A stretch of 64,000 nt of DNA from positions 5,256,229-5,320,228 of the forward strand of contig CM068589.1 in assembly GCA_035048485.1 (NCBI GenBank), written 5' to 3'. Origin of the DNA: Pteria penguin (taxonomy: Eukaryota > Mollusca > Bivalvia > Pterioida > Pteriidae). The notes beneath the pieces were generated by a model. It saw nothing but the letters and a program-made list of their open reading frames with translations, was not told the DNA's origin and ran no database searches. Positions 57,301-64,000 of the stretch are shown in pieces; position 1 is the stretch's first letter, and every line of letters starts with the position of its first letter. The translations under genes and the position numbers were made by a program.

Positions 57301-59022
57301 AGTAAGGATTTTTAAAGACTTGCGTCCATCGTTTATTTGAAAGGAAATGTTGTATCAGCATAGTCAAAAAAGTAACTTAAAATATATATAATTCAAAACG
57401 AAGTTCGAAATAGTAAAGTCAATCCATCTGTGTGTAACGTGTGTAATGTGAGTTACACATGTAGTTGTGGCACTCTCTATAAACAGTTGGTTCACACTCA
57501 GGTAACGTGTGTAATGTGAGTTACACCTGTTACTGTGGCCTTCTCTATAAACAGTTGGTTCACACTCAGGTAACGTGTGTAATGCGAGTTACACCTGTAA
57601 CTGTGGCACTATCTATAAACAGTTGGTTCCCTCTCAGGTAACGTGTGTAATGTGAGTTACACATGTTACTGTGGCACTCTCTATAAACAGTTCACACTCG
57701 TGTTATTCACGAAGTGTGTGGATGTAGTTCTGTGTTTAATCTAAGAATTGATTAAAATACCAGTCAGTATGAGAAGTACAGTTTTGATGTAATTTTTGTT
57801 GTATTCTATATTCTTTCTTTGAGACTGATGCACATTCCATTTAATCCCCCTTTGTAGATAAGAGTCTTGGATTAAATGAAATTTATTTAATCGTTTTATT
57901 ATAAATATTCTCCCTAGATGAGGAATCCGTCACCAGATATACGGTGTACACTAATCATGGAAACTCCAGTGATAAAACCGAGATTCAACCTGAAGGGGAA
58001 TACAAAGGTAAGAAATATCTCCGATGAACGTAATATCTAATACTCATTATGTATAAATGACATATTTGACGGGGCGGATCTATGTTCATAAAAAGTGGGT
58101 GAAAGCCGGATTAGGAATTCATAAGAGAATCTCTCGTATTCCATTACGTCTTTTCGTGCTCAGCTCTCCTTAAAATCTTTTGTGAAGGGGAACATACAAC
58201 GTAAGTGACCACGGGATATTGTAGCACAAGCAGATCTAGGATTAAAGAATGTAATAAAATGGGCATGAAAGTCCAGATTTATAAACCACGATGTAGAGCA
58301 ATGTATCATGCAAGCGAATTTGGCGAGTAATAGACAAATATCTGTGTTAAACATTCATCGTAACTTCTCCATTGTCATTGAGTTTTGAGACACATCACAT
58401 TCAGATAAGGGTGATAATAAGATTCAGTCAGTATGCTAGTAGACGGCCGATGGTATTCCGTGAGTAGCTCAGTTTACTCTGTGTGCCGTTCGGGATAGGC
58501 GGTAAAGTCACTCATTATACATGCTGAACTAGGAAGTATATAATAGGGTCATCATTTCTCCTTCCGGATGAGTAATTACATGACATGAAGACTGGCGGAA
58601 TTCCTTGAATTTGCCAGTTTCCTCTTCATTCGCAGATCCAGCGATGGGAACCGAGGGTTTCCCTTCCCGATAAATCTGCATGTGATTGATTCTCTTTCAA
58701 CAAATTTCTTCTCTTTATCTCCTTTTTCTAATTCGTGGATATATTTATACTTCGCATGGTAATTAACGAGCGCAAAAAGTATTTTTTGATTTTTTTTTCA
58801 GAAATGAAGAGGAGGAATAGCAGCACAATCAAAGGAGTAAATAATGTCGATAATAAATCAAACAGAGTGTCAGATGCAAGCTCGCAAATGTATGAACTTT
58901 CCAGCATTGCACCCAGAATAGATACAACATCTATATACAAAACTCGGGCGACTGATACTCAGACACTGGATAAATGGCAAAAGGAGACAAACACAGTTTC
59001 TGGGGAAAGTTACGCAATATGA
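45341..59022 (+). CDS. Ig-like single-pass membrane receptor with ITIM-like tail
   Basis: I do not recognise a named orthologue. Exons: 45341-45395, 48718-48948, 49922-50080, 50539-50889, 51194-51244, 54849-54995, 55685-55792, 56036-56051, 56414-56469, 56884-56896, 57102-57184, 57918-58007, 58802-59022. All ends are GT-AG and the phases close to 527 codons including TGA. Residues 1-18 form a signal peptide (MKIDIFLLGLCFLCYFEQ). Residues 19-148 form an Ig-like domain (Cys in LTITCKP, then DSGTYRCEM); 149-265 a second Ig-like region (INLSCSGF, WFACAFNNC). A Thr/Asp/Glu-rich stalk follows, then a helix at about 338-360 (YLIAGIILAFSGTASLILAS) and a 166-residue tail. Tail motifs: ISYSKI (Tyr388), SRYTRI (Tyr399), NPYTSL (Tyr415), TRYTVY (Tyr431), EYKEM (Tyr452). 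This suggests an adhesion or immune receptor that signals through SH2 proteins; function is inference. Confidence 0.85.
45803..46079 (-). mobile_element. AATC-tailed tRNA-derived SINE, full length, with TSD
   Basis: Reverse complement of the family: begins ATTTATTGATTGATTGATTT and ends with the tRNA-like head AGGTCACGCCGGCTT. It is flanked by CAGCAGTAATACA and CAGCAGCAATACA (one mismatch). It lies in intron 1 of the Ig receptor. Confidence 0.93.
46335..47640. repeat. ~44-bp minisatellite, about 25 units, in Ig receptor intron 1
   Basis: The unit contains CTTGGCAGCAGGTCATAGAT, then ACCTTGCTGCTCATAGCGAC. Diverged units reach about 47640. An inverted-repeat hairpin (46415-46515) interrupts it. 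Confidence 0.93.
46415..46515. repeat. Near-perfect 46-bp inverted repeat (hairpin) inside the array
   Basis: The left arm (46415-46460) begins TCCTATGAAATATTACAATT and the right arm (46470-46515) is its reverse complement with one mismatch (TTACAATT versus AATTATAA). The loop is GTAGTCATT. It could be a small foldback element or a cruciform-forming palindrome. Confidence 0.93.
48095..48245. repeat. A-rich low-complexity tract
   Basis: AAATAAATA-type runs, then ACAACAACA and AATAATAAT microsatellites. Intron 1 of the Ig receptor. Confidence 0.9.
48415..48715 (+). repeat. Dispersed repeat, local duplicate, next to the Ig exon 2 acceptor
   Basis: Two copies share GTATTGTATAGCTCCATGGT and GACTTCTGCCACATAACTGA (48486 and 48644). 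The first starts with TCGGTATCGTAATTGCA, which also occurs in similar form near 52030 and 60135. Each copy ends in a pyrimidine run (CTCCTTTTTTTCTTTT); the second supplies the tract before the exon 2 acceptor at 48717. Confidence 0.75.
50140..50345. repeat. (TATAC)n microsatellite
   Basis: Pentanucleotide array with a few TACGCTATGC interruptions, in the intron between Ig receptor exons 3 and 4. A CT-rich tract follows at 50470-50512. Confidence 0.95.
51696..51912. mobile_element. MITE-like element with ~45-bp terminal inverted repeats
   Basis: The left end AGGGCCTTTTTCACAAAGAA, then ACTTAAGTCTAAGAATTG, is mirrored at the right end (CAATTCTTAGACGTAGACTT, then AAGTTTTTTTGTAAAAAAGA). It is 217 bp, non-coding, in Ig receptor intron 5. 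Confidence 0.82.
52030..52330 (+). repeat. Dispersed repeat, two copies
   Basis: Copies at about 52030-52165 and 52180-52320 share TCGAATATTT, a 'TGTCGTT' step, a GGTGATTTG/GGTGGTTGG step and a CTTCTGTTTTCTC/CTTCAGTCTTCTC end. Related to 48415 and 60130. No coding capacity. Confidence 0.65.
52470..52865. repeat. ~60-bp imperfect tandem repeat, about 7 units
   Basis: Units share GATTGCATTGTTTTCA, GCAAGTGGGAAGG and CTGGGCCTTTAATA. Ig receptor intron 5. Confidence 0.85.
53165..53905. repeat. 44-bp minisatellite, about 17 units
   Basis: The unit contains GTTATGGACATATTTTTGCG, then TTATTTTGTAAGGTGATC. Ig receptor intron 5. Confidence 0.96.
54340..54690. repeat. 51-bp tandem repeat, about 6.5 units
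   Basis: The unit contains GTTCTGGTTTCTCCAGGGGC, then CTGTGATTGCCCATAATTAA. Just upstream of Ig receptor exon 6. Confidence 0.94.
55685..55792 (+). CDS. Ig receptor exon 7, transmembrane helix
   Basis: The 36-codon exon encodes NERR, a 23-residue hydrophobic stretch with small residues, then the stop-transfer RKAK. Phase 1-1, like all the ectodomain exons. Confidence 0.88.
56036..56051 (+). CDS. Ig receptor exon 8, 16-nt microexon
   Basis: TTTTTCAG|AAATTCTAGAGAAAAG|GTAAGT encodes EILEK in phase 1-2. It is required to bring the next exon (phase 2-1) into frame. Together exons 8 and 9 add 72 nt. Inferred from splice signals and phase only. Confidence 0.7.
56414..56469 (+). CDS. Ig receptor exon 9, canonical ITIM-like motif
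   Basis: Phase 2-1 exon of 56 nt encoding RLQSKRISGEESISYSKI. ISYSKI fits the (I/V/L/S)xYxx(I/V/L) ITIM pattern and lies about 28 residues inside the membrane. Confidence 0.78.
56884..56896 (+). CDS. Ig receptor exon 10, 13-nt microexon
   Basis: TTTTGTAG|ATGATGAAACAAG|GTAAAG encodes DDET in phase 1-2 and completes an Arg codon with exon 11. Exons 10 and 11 together make a 96-nt in-frame cassette. Supported by splice signals and phase only. Confidence 0.65.
57102..57184 (+). CDS. Ig receptor exon 11, two tyrosine motifs
   Basis: Phase 2-1 exon encoding SRYTRISQP and ENPYTSLGDLTK. SRYTRI fits an ITIM; NPYTSL is a YxxL motif with Asn at -2. The donor is T|GTATGT, completing a Tyr codon with exon 12. 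Confidence 0.75.
57185..57917. repeat. Ig receptor intron 11 with a 68-bp repeat (57430-57700, 4 units)
   Basis: The unit contains GTAACGTGTGTAATG(T/C)GAGT, a TTACAC(A/C)TGT step and CTATAAACAGTTGGTTC. Each unit has CAG|GTAACG, donor-like but not derived from a neighbouring exon that I can see. Confidence 0.88.
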
Positions 59023-59164
59023 ACAGATATGCAATAATGATAAGAAGCGCAGGTTATTGACAATCATGTTCTATCCGAGTTAAGAGGGAATATATCTTAT
59101 CAGACATATTTAGTTATATTGTCAATTTTGCTTTTGTGAATTTGTGTTGTATATCCATTAGAAC

Positions 59165-59450
59165 TTGAGTTTGGACTAAAAGTGAGATGTTACCTGTAAA
59201 CCGGAAGTTATGTTTCTCGTTGTCTGACAGGTGTGACTTGTCTACAGGAGCTTATGTTTCTCATTGTTTGACAGGGGTGACTTGTCTACAGAAAGTTATG
59301 TTTCTCATTGTCTGACAGGTGTGACTTGTATACAGGAAGTTATGTTTCTCGTTGTCTGACAGGTGTTCCCTGTATCTAGGAGGTAATGTATCTCATTGTC
59401 TGACAGATGTTACCTGTATACAGGACGTTGTTTCTTATTGTCTGACAGGT
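59165..59450. repeat. ~44-bp tandem repeat, about 6 units, downstream of the Ig receptor
   Basis: The unit contains GTTATGTTTCTCATTGTCTG, then ACAGGTGTGACTTGT. It begins about 140 bp after the stop codon, probably in the 3' UTR. Confidence 0.9.
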
Positions 59451-59704
59451 GACTACTTAACAGAGGTGACCGCTAATAAGGTGTTATTGTTTACACATTT
59501 TATAAAGGTGTTATTGTTTACATATTTTATTCGAATATTTGATGTCACATTCATTTTTGGTATTGTGATGCTTCTTTAGTATAAAATGAAAAAAAAAACC
59601 GTGAAACACAATCCCAGTACCATTCAGGATTTTGTTTAACATAGACTGCCCTTATAAGTCTGCAGTTTGTCGATTTTTATATCTGGCAGAGAGGAACAGA
59701 TGGA

Positions 59705-59890
59705 TTGATTGATTTTTGTTTAACGTCACACCACGAATATTTCACGTATATGGTGACGACATCTGCCTGATGCGGATTATACAAATTTTGACCTTTGCAA
59801 CGGACCCACCCGAAGCAGTAAGGGATCATTAACGTACCATGCATATCACGAAACGGGGCCTCGGTTTTTACTGTCTCATCCGAAAGACAT
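59705..59890 (-). mobile_element. 5'-truncated AATC-tailed SINE with 16-bp TSD
   Basis: It contains the 3' two-thirds of the family (TTGATTGATTTTTGTTTAAC to CATCCGAAAGACAT on the plus strand) without the tRNA head. GAGAGGAACAGATGGA flanks both ends (59689-59704 and 59891-59906), so the truncation happened at insertion. Confidence 0.95.
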
Positions 59891-60129
59891 GAGAGGAACA
59901 GATGGAGATAAGTAACAAGTGAAGGTGACAATATCCTGATATCAATATGTATTGTATGTCAATGCAAATGTCATTCAGTTTTTAGAATGGTGTGATGTAA
60001 ATTTATTGTTTGTTTTTTGTGTGTACTTTGATTGCTGCTTTTACGGTGAGTGGGAAGATGGGCTCCCGTAAACCGGATAACCACACCAACTGGGTGACAC
60101 GTTTGTTGCTTTAATTGATGACCGTCCTC

Positions 60130-60270
60130 ATTCGGTGTGGTAACTGCAGTACTATATTTTTGTTATGTCGTTTTCGGTGTTTTTGCTATTATCAAGTTTA
60201 TGTGCATGTCCTCGGTGATTTGTGAAATACAGCTTGGTCAGTTGTCTTCTGTTTTTCTTTTGTATACATA
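60130..60270 (+). repeat. Dispersed repeat copy
   Basis: CGGTGTGGTAACTGCAGTAC, then ATGTCGTTTTCGG, GTCCTCGGTGATTTGTG, ATACAGCTTGGTCAG and GTCTTCTGTTTTTC align with the copy at 52030-52165. Confidence 0.65.
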
Positions 60271-60384
60271 TAATATTCCATGTACGTGAAATCAAGCTAT
60301 ATCTGTAAGGGAACTCCATATAACTATATGTTGAATTATGTCTTTTATAGAATTTGAAACAGACAATATGCGACCTGGCGTTAT

Positions 60385-60650
60385 TAATTCGCATTTGTCT
60401 TGTGAACTAAATGCGCCGTGTTCGAGTCCATCTGATGGTTCGTCGGTGACCTTTATTTCGGTCGGGACAGGCAAAACTTAGGTCTGTGTCATGGTATCCG
60501 TTAAACGTAAGGGATCATTCACTGTTTCGTTTGGACCTCTTTACGTAGATACACATTTCTTGACTCATATGATAAATGTCGTAACTATACATGTGAAATT
60601 ATCTTGGTATGACGTCAGCAAGAGTCAAACAAACAATACAATATACTTGT
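60385..60650 (+). mobile_element. AATC-type SINE, strongly decayed
   Basis: It follows the family order: TTCGAGTCCATCTG (B box), TTTCGGTCGGGACAGG, GTCATGGTATCCGTTAAACG, ATCATTCACTGTTTCG, and a 'TGTGAAATTATCTTGGTATG' tail region. Confidence 0.7.
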
Positions 60651-60959
60651 TTATCACAAGTGTGTGTTTATATCCATGTCCTGATGTTATATAACTATGC
60701 CATTTTCTATTGTTTGTTTACAGGGATCTTATTTGAGCAGTTTTAAACTGTTTTGTATTTTCTTGCTATTCAGGTTATGTAAGGCGAGAGTGTGGCTTAA
60801 CCTTATCAGACTCTTGGTCTCACTTCAGGATTTTAGGGGTACATAAGTGTTTGTTGTTTTAGTGCTACACTGTCATTGTATCATATACTTTCATACTTTT
60901 TGTAATGTGCTTTGATGTCATTGTTAAGATTTTACATTATTCAATTTCACTTTGCCAAT

Positions 60960-61085
60960 AACATGTGATACTCACACGTTTGCCAGGTATCCTCCGTGAC
61001 ACTCACACGTTTGCCAGGTATCCTCCGTGACACTCACACGTTTGCCAGGTATCCTCCGTGACACTCACAAGTTTGCCAGGTATCG
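60960..61085. repeat. ~31-bp tandem repeat, 4 units
   Basis: The unit contains GACACTCACACGTTTGCCAG, then GTATCCTCCGT. Confidence 0.93.
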
Positions 61086-61469
61086 TTTCTTACATCATTC
61101 GTTTTGACATTAAGTAACCTCACTCATATTTCGTATGGCTTTATTTTTACATTTCAGTTTTCAGGTGTGTAATTTTCCTAAGAAACACTAAAAGTCGTCA
61201 TTTAATATATAGTTAATGAGGACTATAGTGTACAGCTATAACCGAAAATGTTAACGAAACTAAAATTCTCTCGAACAGAATTGATTCAATTTTATGCATT
61301 TACAACAAGGGCTTTTTATGTAAATAGACAATATTTGATCATTTACACGATTCGTCCGATGTGACCATGGACTCTAATCTATATATTGATATGTGTAAAG
61401 AACAATTAAATGATAACAAAAATAAAATATTTTGTGTTGTTGTTATTATGTATATTTAATACTTATCAC

Positions 61470-63165
61470 GGGGCAGATATTGAGGGACCTCTGTTTAATC
61501 CTAATCAAAGGGTAGATATTGAGGGATCTCTCTTTAATCCTAACCACAGGGTAGATATTGAGGGATCTCTCTTTACTCCTAATGACATGGTAGATATTGA
61601 GGGATCTCTCTTTAATCCTAATCACAGGGTAGATATTGAGGAATCACCTGTTTAATCCTAATCACAGGGCAGATATTGAGGGATCTCTCTTTACTCCTAA
61701 TGACATGGTAGATATTGAGGGATCTCTCTTTAATCCTAATCACAGGGTAGATATTGAGGGATCTCTCTTTAATCCTTATCACAGGGTAGATATTGAGGGA
61801 TCTCTATTTAACCCTAATCACAGGGTAGATATTGAGGGATCTCTCTTTAATCCTAATCACAGGGTAGATATTGAGGGATCTCTATTTAACCCTAATCACA
61901 GGGCAGATATTGAGGGATCTCTATTTAACCCTAATCACAGGGTAGATATTGAGGGATCTCTCTTTAATCCTAATCACAGGGCAGATATTGAGGGATCTCT
62001 ATTTAACCCTAATCACAGGGTAGATATTGAGGGATCTCTCTTTAATCCTAGTCACAGGGTAGATATTGAGGGATCTCTATTTAATCCTAATGACATGGTA
62101 GATATTAAGGGATCTCTGCTTAATCCTAATCACAGGGTAGATATTGAGGGATCTCTGTTTAATCCTTATCACAGGGTAGATATTGAGGGATCTCTGTTTA
62201 GTCCTAATCACAGGGTAGATATTGAGGGATCTCTATTTAATCCTTATCACAGGGTAGATATTGAGGGATCTCTATTTAACCCTAATCACAGGGTAGATAT
62301 TGAGGGATCTCTGTTTAATCCTTATCACAGGGTAGATATTGAGGGATCTCTATTTAATCCTAATCACAGGGCAGATATTGAGGGATCTCTGCTTAATCCT
62401 TATCACAGGGTGGATATTGAGGGATCTCTATTTAACCCTAATCACAGGGCATATATTGAGGGATCTCTGCTTAATCCTAATCACAGGGTAGACATTGAGG
62501 GATCTCTATTTAATCCTAATCACAGGGTAGATATTGAGGGATCTCTCTTTAATCCTAATCACAGGGTAGATATTGAGGAATCACCTGTTTAATCCTAATG
62601 ACATGGTAGATATTGAGGGATCTCTCTTTAATCCTACTCACATGGTAGATATTGAGGGATCTCTATTTAATCCTTATCACAGGGTAGATATTGAGGGATC
62701 TCTCTTTAATCCTAACCACAGGGTAGATATTGAGGGATCTCTATTTAATCCTAATGACATGGTAGATATTGAGGGATCTCTGCTTAATCCTAATCACAGG
62801 GTGGATATTGAGGGATCTCTATTTAATCCTGATCATATGATAGATATTGAGGGATCGCTATCTAATCCTAACCACAGGGTAGATATTGAGGGATCTCTGT
62901 TTCATTCTTATCACAGGGTAGATATCGAGGGATCTCTATTTAATCCTTATCACAGGGTAGATATTGAGGGATCTCTGTTTAGTCCTAATCACAGGGTAGA
63001 TATTGAGTGATCTCTCTTTAATTGTTATGACATGGTAGATATTGAGGGATCTCTGTTTAATCCTTATCACAGGGCATATATTGAGGGATCTCTTTAATCC
63101 CAATCACAGGGTAGATATTGAGGGATCTCTGTTTAATCTTAGTCACAAGTAGGGATCTCTGTTAA
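61470..63165. repeat. 39-bp minisatellite, about 43 units
   Basis: The unit contains GGGTAGATATTGAGGGATCT, then CTCTTTAATCCTAATCACA, with recurring variants (CTATTTAACC, CCTTATCACA, AATGACATGG). The 13-codon length leaves a 318-codon spurious ORF (period RVDIEGSLFNPNH). No signal peptide, splice context or conserved domain supports a gene. Confidence 0.97.
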
Positions 63166-64000
63166 ATCCTAGGATTACCGTGCAGTAATTCTTAATACTC
63201 AGCATTCTAATTTTGGATGAATTATTACTTTCTCAGTTTACTTCACACTTAGAAATTCAATTATCTAAAATTGTTCTATGTTGGTATTGGCATCATCTGA
63301 CAAATATATTGCTGTGACTCCGCCTGAAGCAAAAGGAAGTCTTACAATTATTTCAAATTATTCGTAGACAAGAAGAGTGTTGTCCGATATACCGTCACAC
63401 GACATCACAAGAAGAGTGTAGTGATAGCTCAATGTAATCCTCTACGTTGAATTGAGCTTTTAGGAGGTCCACACAGAAAGAAAATCATTCATGTGCAATT
63501 TCTGTCTCTTTCCCTTTTTCTCAAATTAAAGAAGAATAATCATTTGAAAAACATCACACAAATATTCGATCATAAAAGCATTACAGTAATACATAATTCC
63601 AATCAAGCTGATATGAGCATCACTGAAGAAACATAAACTACATAAAAATATAACTACTGCTACTACTACTACTAATAATAATAATAATAATAATAATACT
63701 AATAGTACTACTACTACTACTACTACTAATAATAATAATAATAAGAAGAAGAAGAAGAAGAAGAAGAAGACACACTTAATTCCATGTTTTAAAATAATAG
63801 TATTTTTCTAATATTCGCTTGTCAGATTATTTATAATGGATTTGTCAGCAGAGAAATATGTCGGCCTGCCTGACTTATCAGATTAGTCTGACCTGTCGCA
63901 CGCCTTTTTGTTCGTCCGAACCTTATGTCGGCCTGATCAGTTGAATCGCTGACAAATCGACCATTGTCAGCTTTTAATTCGAAATAATTTCTTGCCTCAT
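63166..64000. other. Right edge, non-coding
   Basis: AT-rich DNA with a compound triplet microsatellite at 63655-63770 (TAC, TAA, GAA runs). A 118-bp stretch (63840-63957) is bounded by 10-bp inverted ends (ATTTGTCAGC / GCTGACAAAT), possibly a small foldback element. I see no gene. Confidence 0.6.

Noticed and set aside
61636..62592. 318-codon ORF with a 13-residue repeat
   Set aside because: Pure 39-bp satellite; no signal peptide, domain, splice signal or codon constraint.

Overview
The window is AT-rich animal DNA, most likely from a bivalve mollusc or a close lophotrochozoan. The evidence is long introns with GT-AG ends, several copies of a tRNA-derived SINE with an (AATC)n tail, repeats of the 'gctcacctgagc...' and 'cgctcggcgttgctcttg' types that I associate with bivalve genomes, and two conserved metazoan genes in invertebrate form. 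It is not prokaryotic: there are no operons, RBSs or CRISPR arrays. Most long open frames are read-throughs of minisatellites and are not genes.

Layout. (1) 1-14496, minus strand: the 5' ten coding exons (702 codons) of a hormone-sensitive lipase (LIPE) orthologue. The oxyanion HGGG and nucleophile GDSAG motifs are present; the gene runs off the left edge before the catalytic Asp and His. (2) 14497-17628: divergent intergenic spacer with a near-perfect 333-bp tandem duplication and a full SINE bounded by a 13-bp target-site duplication. (3) 17629-37501, plus strand: a complete DCAF8-type WD40 protein gene (14 coding exons, 782 aa), a predicted substrate receptor of CUL4-DDB1 ubiquitin ligase. 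(4) 37502-45340: 3' UTR and intergenic DNA, mostly arrays and SINEs. (5) 45341-59022, plus strand: a 13-exon gene (526 aa) for a type I membrane protein with signal peptide, two Ig-like regions, one transmembrane helix and a tyrosine-rich tail with ITIM-like motifs, encoded on phase 1-1 exon cassettes that include 13- and 16-nt microexons. (6) 59023-64000: non-coding, with a truncated SINE, a degenerate SINE and a 1.7-kb array of a 39-bp unit.

The most unusual feature is how the tandem repeats relate to splicing. About a fifth of the window is minisatellite. At five introns in the two conserved genes the array starts at the 5' splice site, and its unit is a copy of the exon end plus the GT donor (9655-9797, 7380-7935, 22713-22850, 28040-28260, 34785-36050). 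At a sixth place (27207-27925) fifteen near-identical 48-bp units abut a 3' splice site; each carries a TTATAG|GA acceptor-like site in the same phase as the real one, and the array is open in frame into the exon. A separate 1.5-kb array (11200-12676) appears to have grown inside a SINE copy.

The three genes have no evident shared pathway (lipid mobilisation, ubiquitin ligase adaptor, cell-surface receptor). Exon models come from reading conserved protein segments and matching splice phases by eye; no transcript or database comparison was possible.
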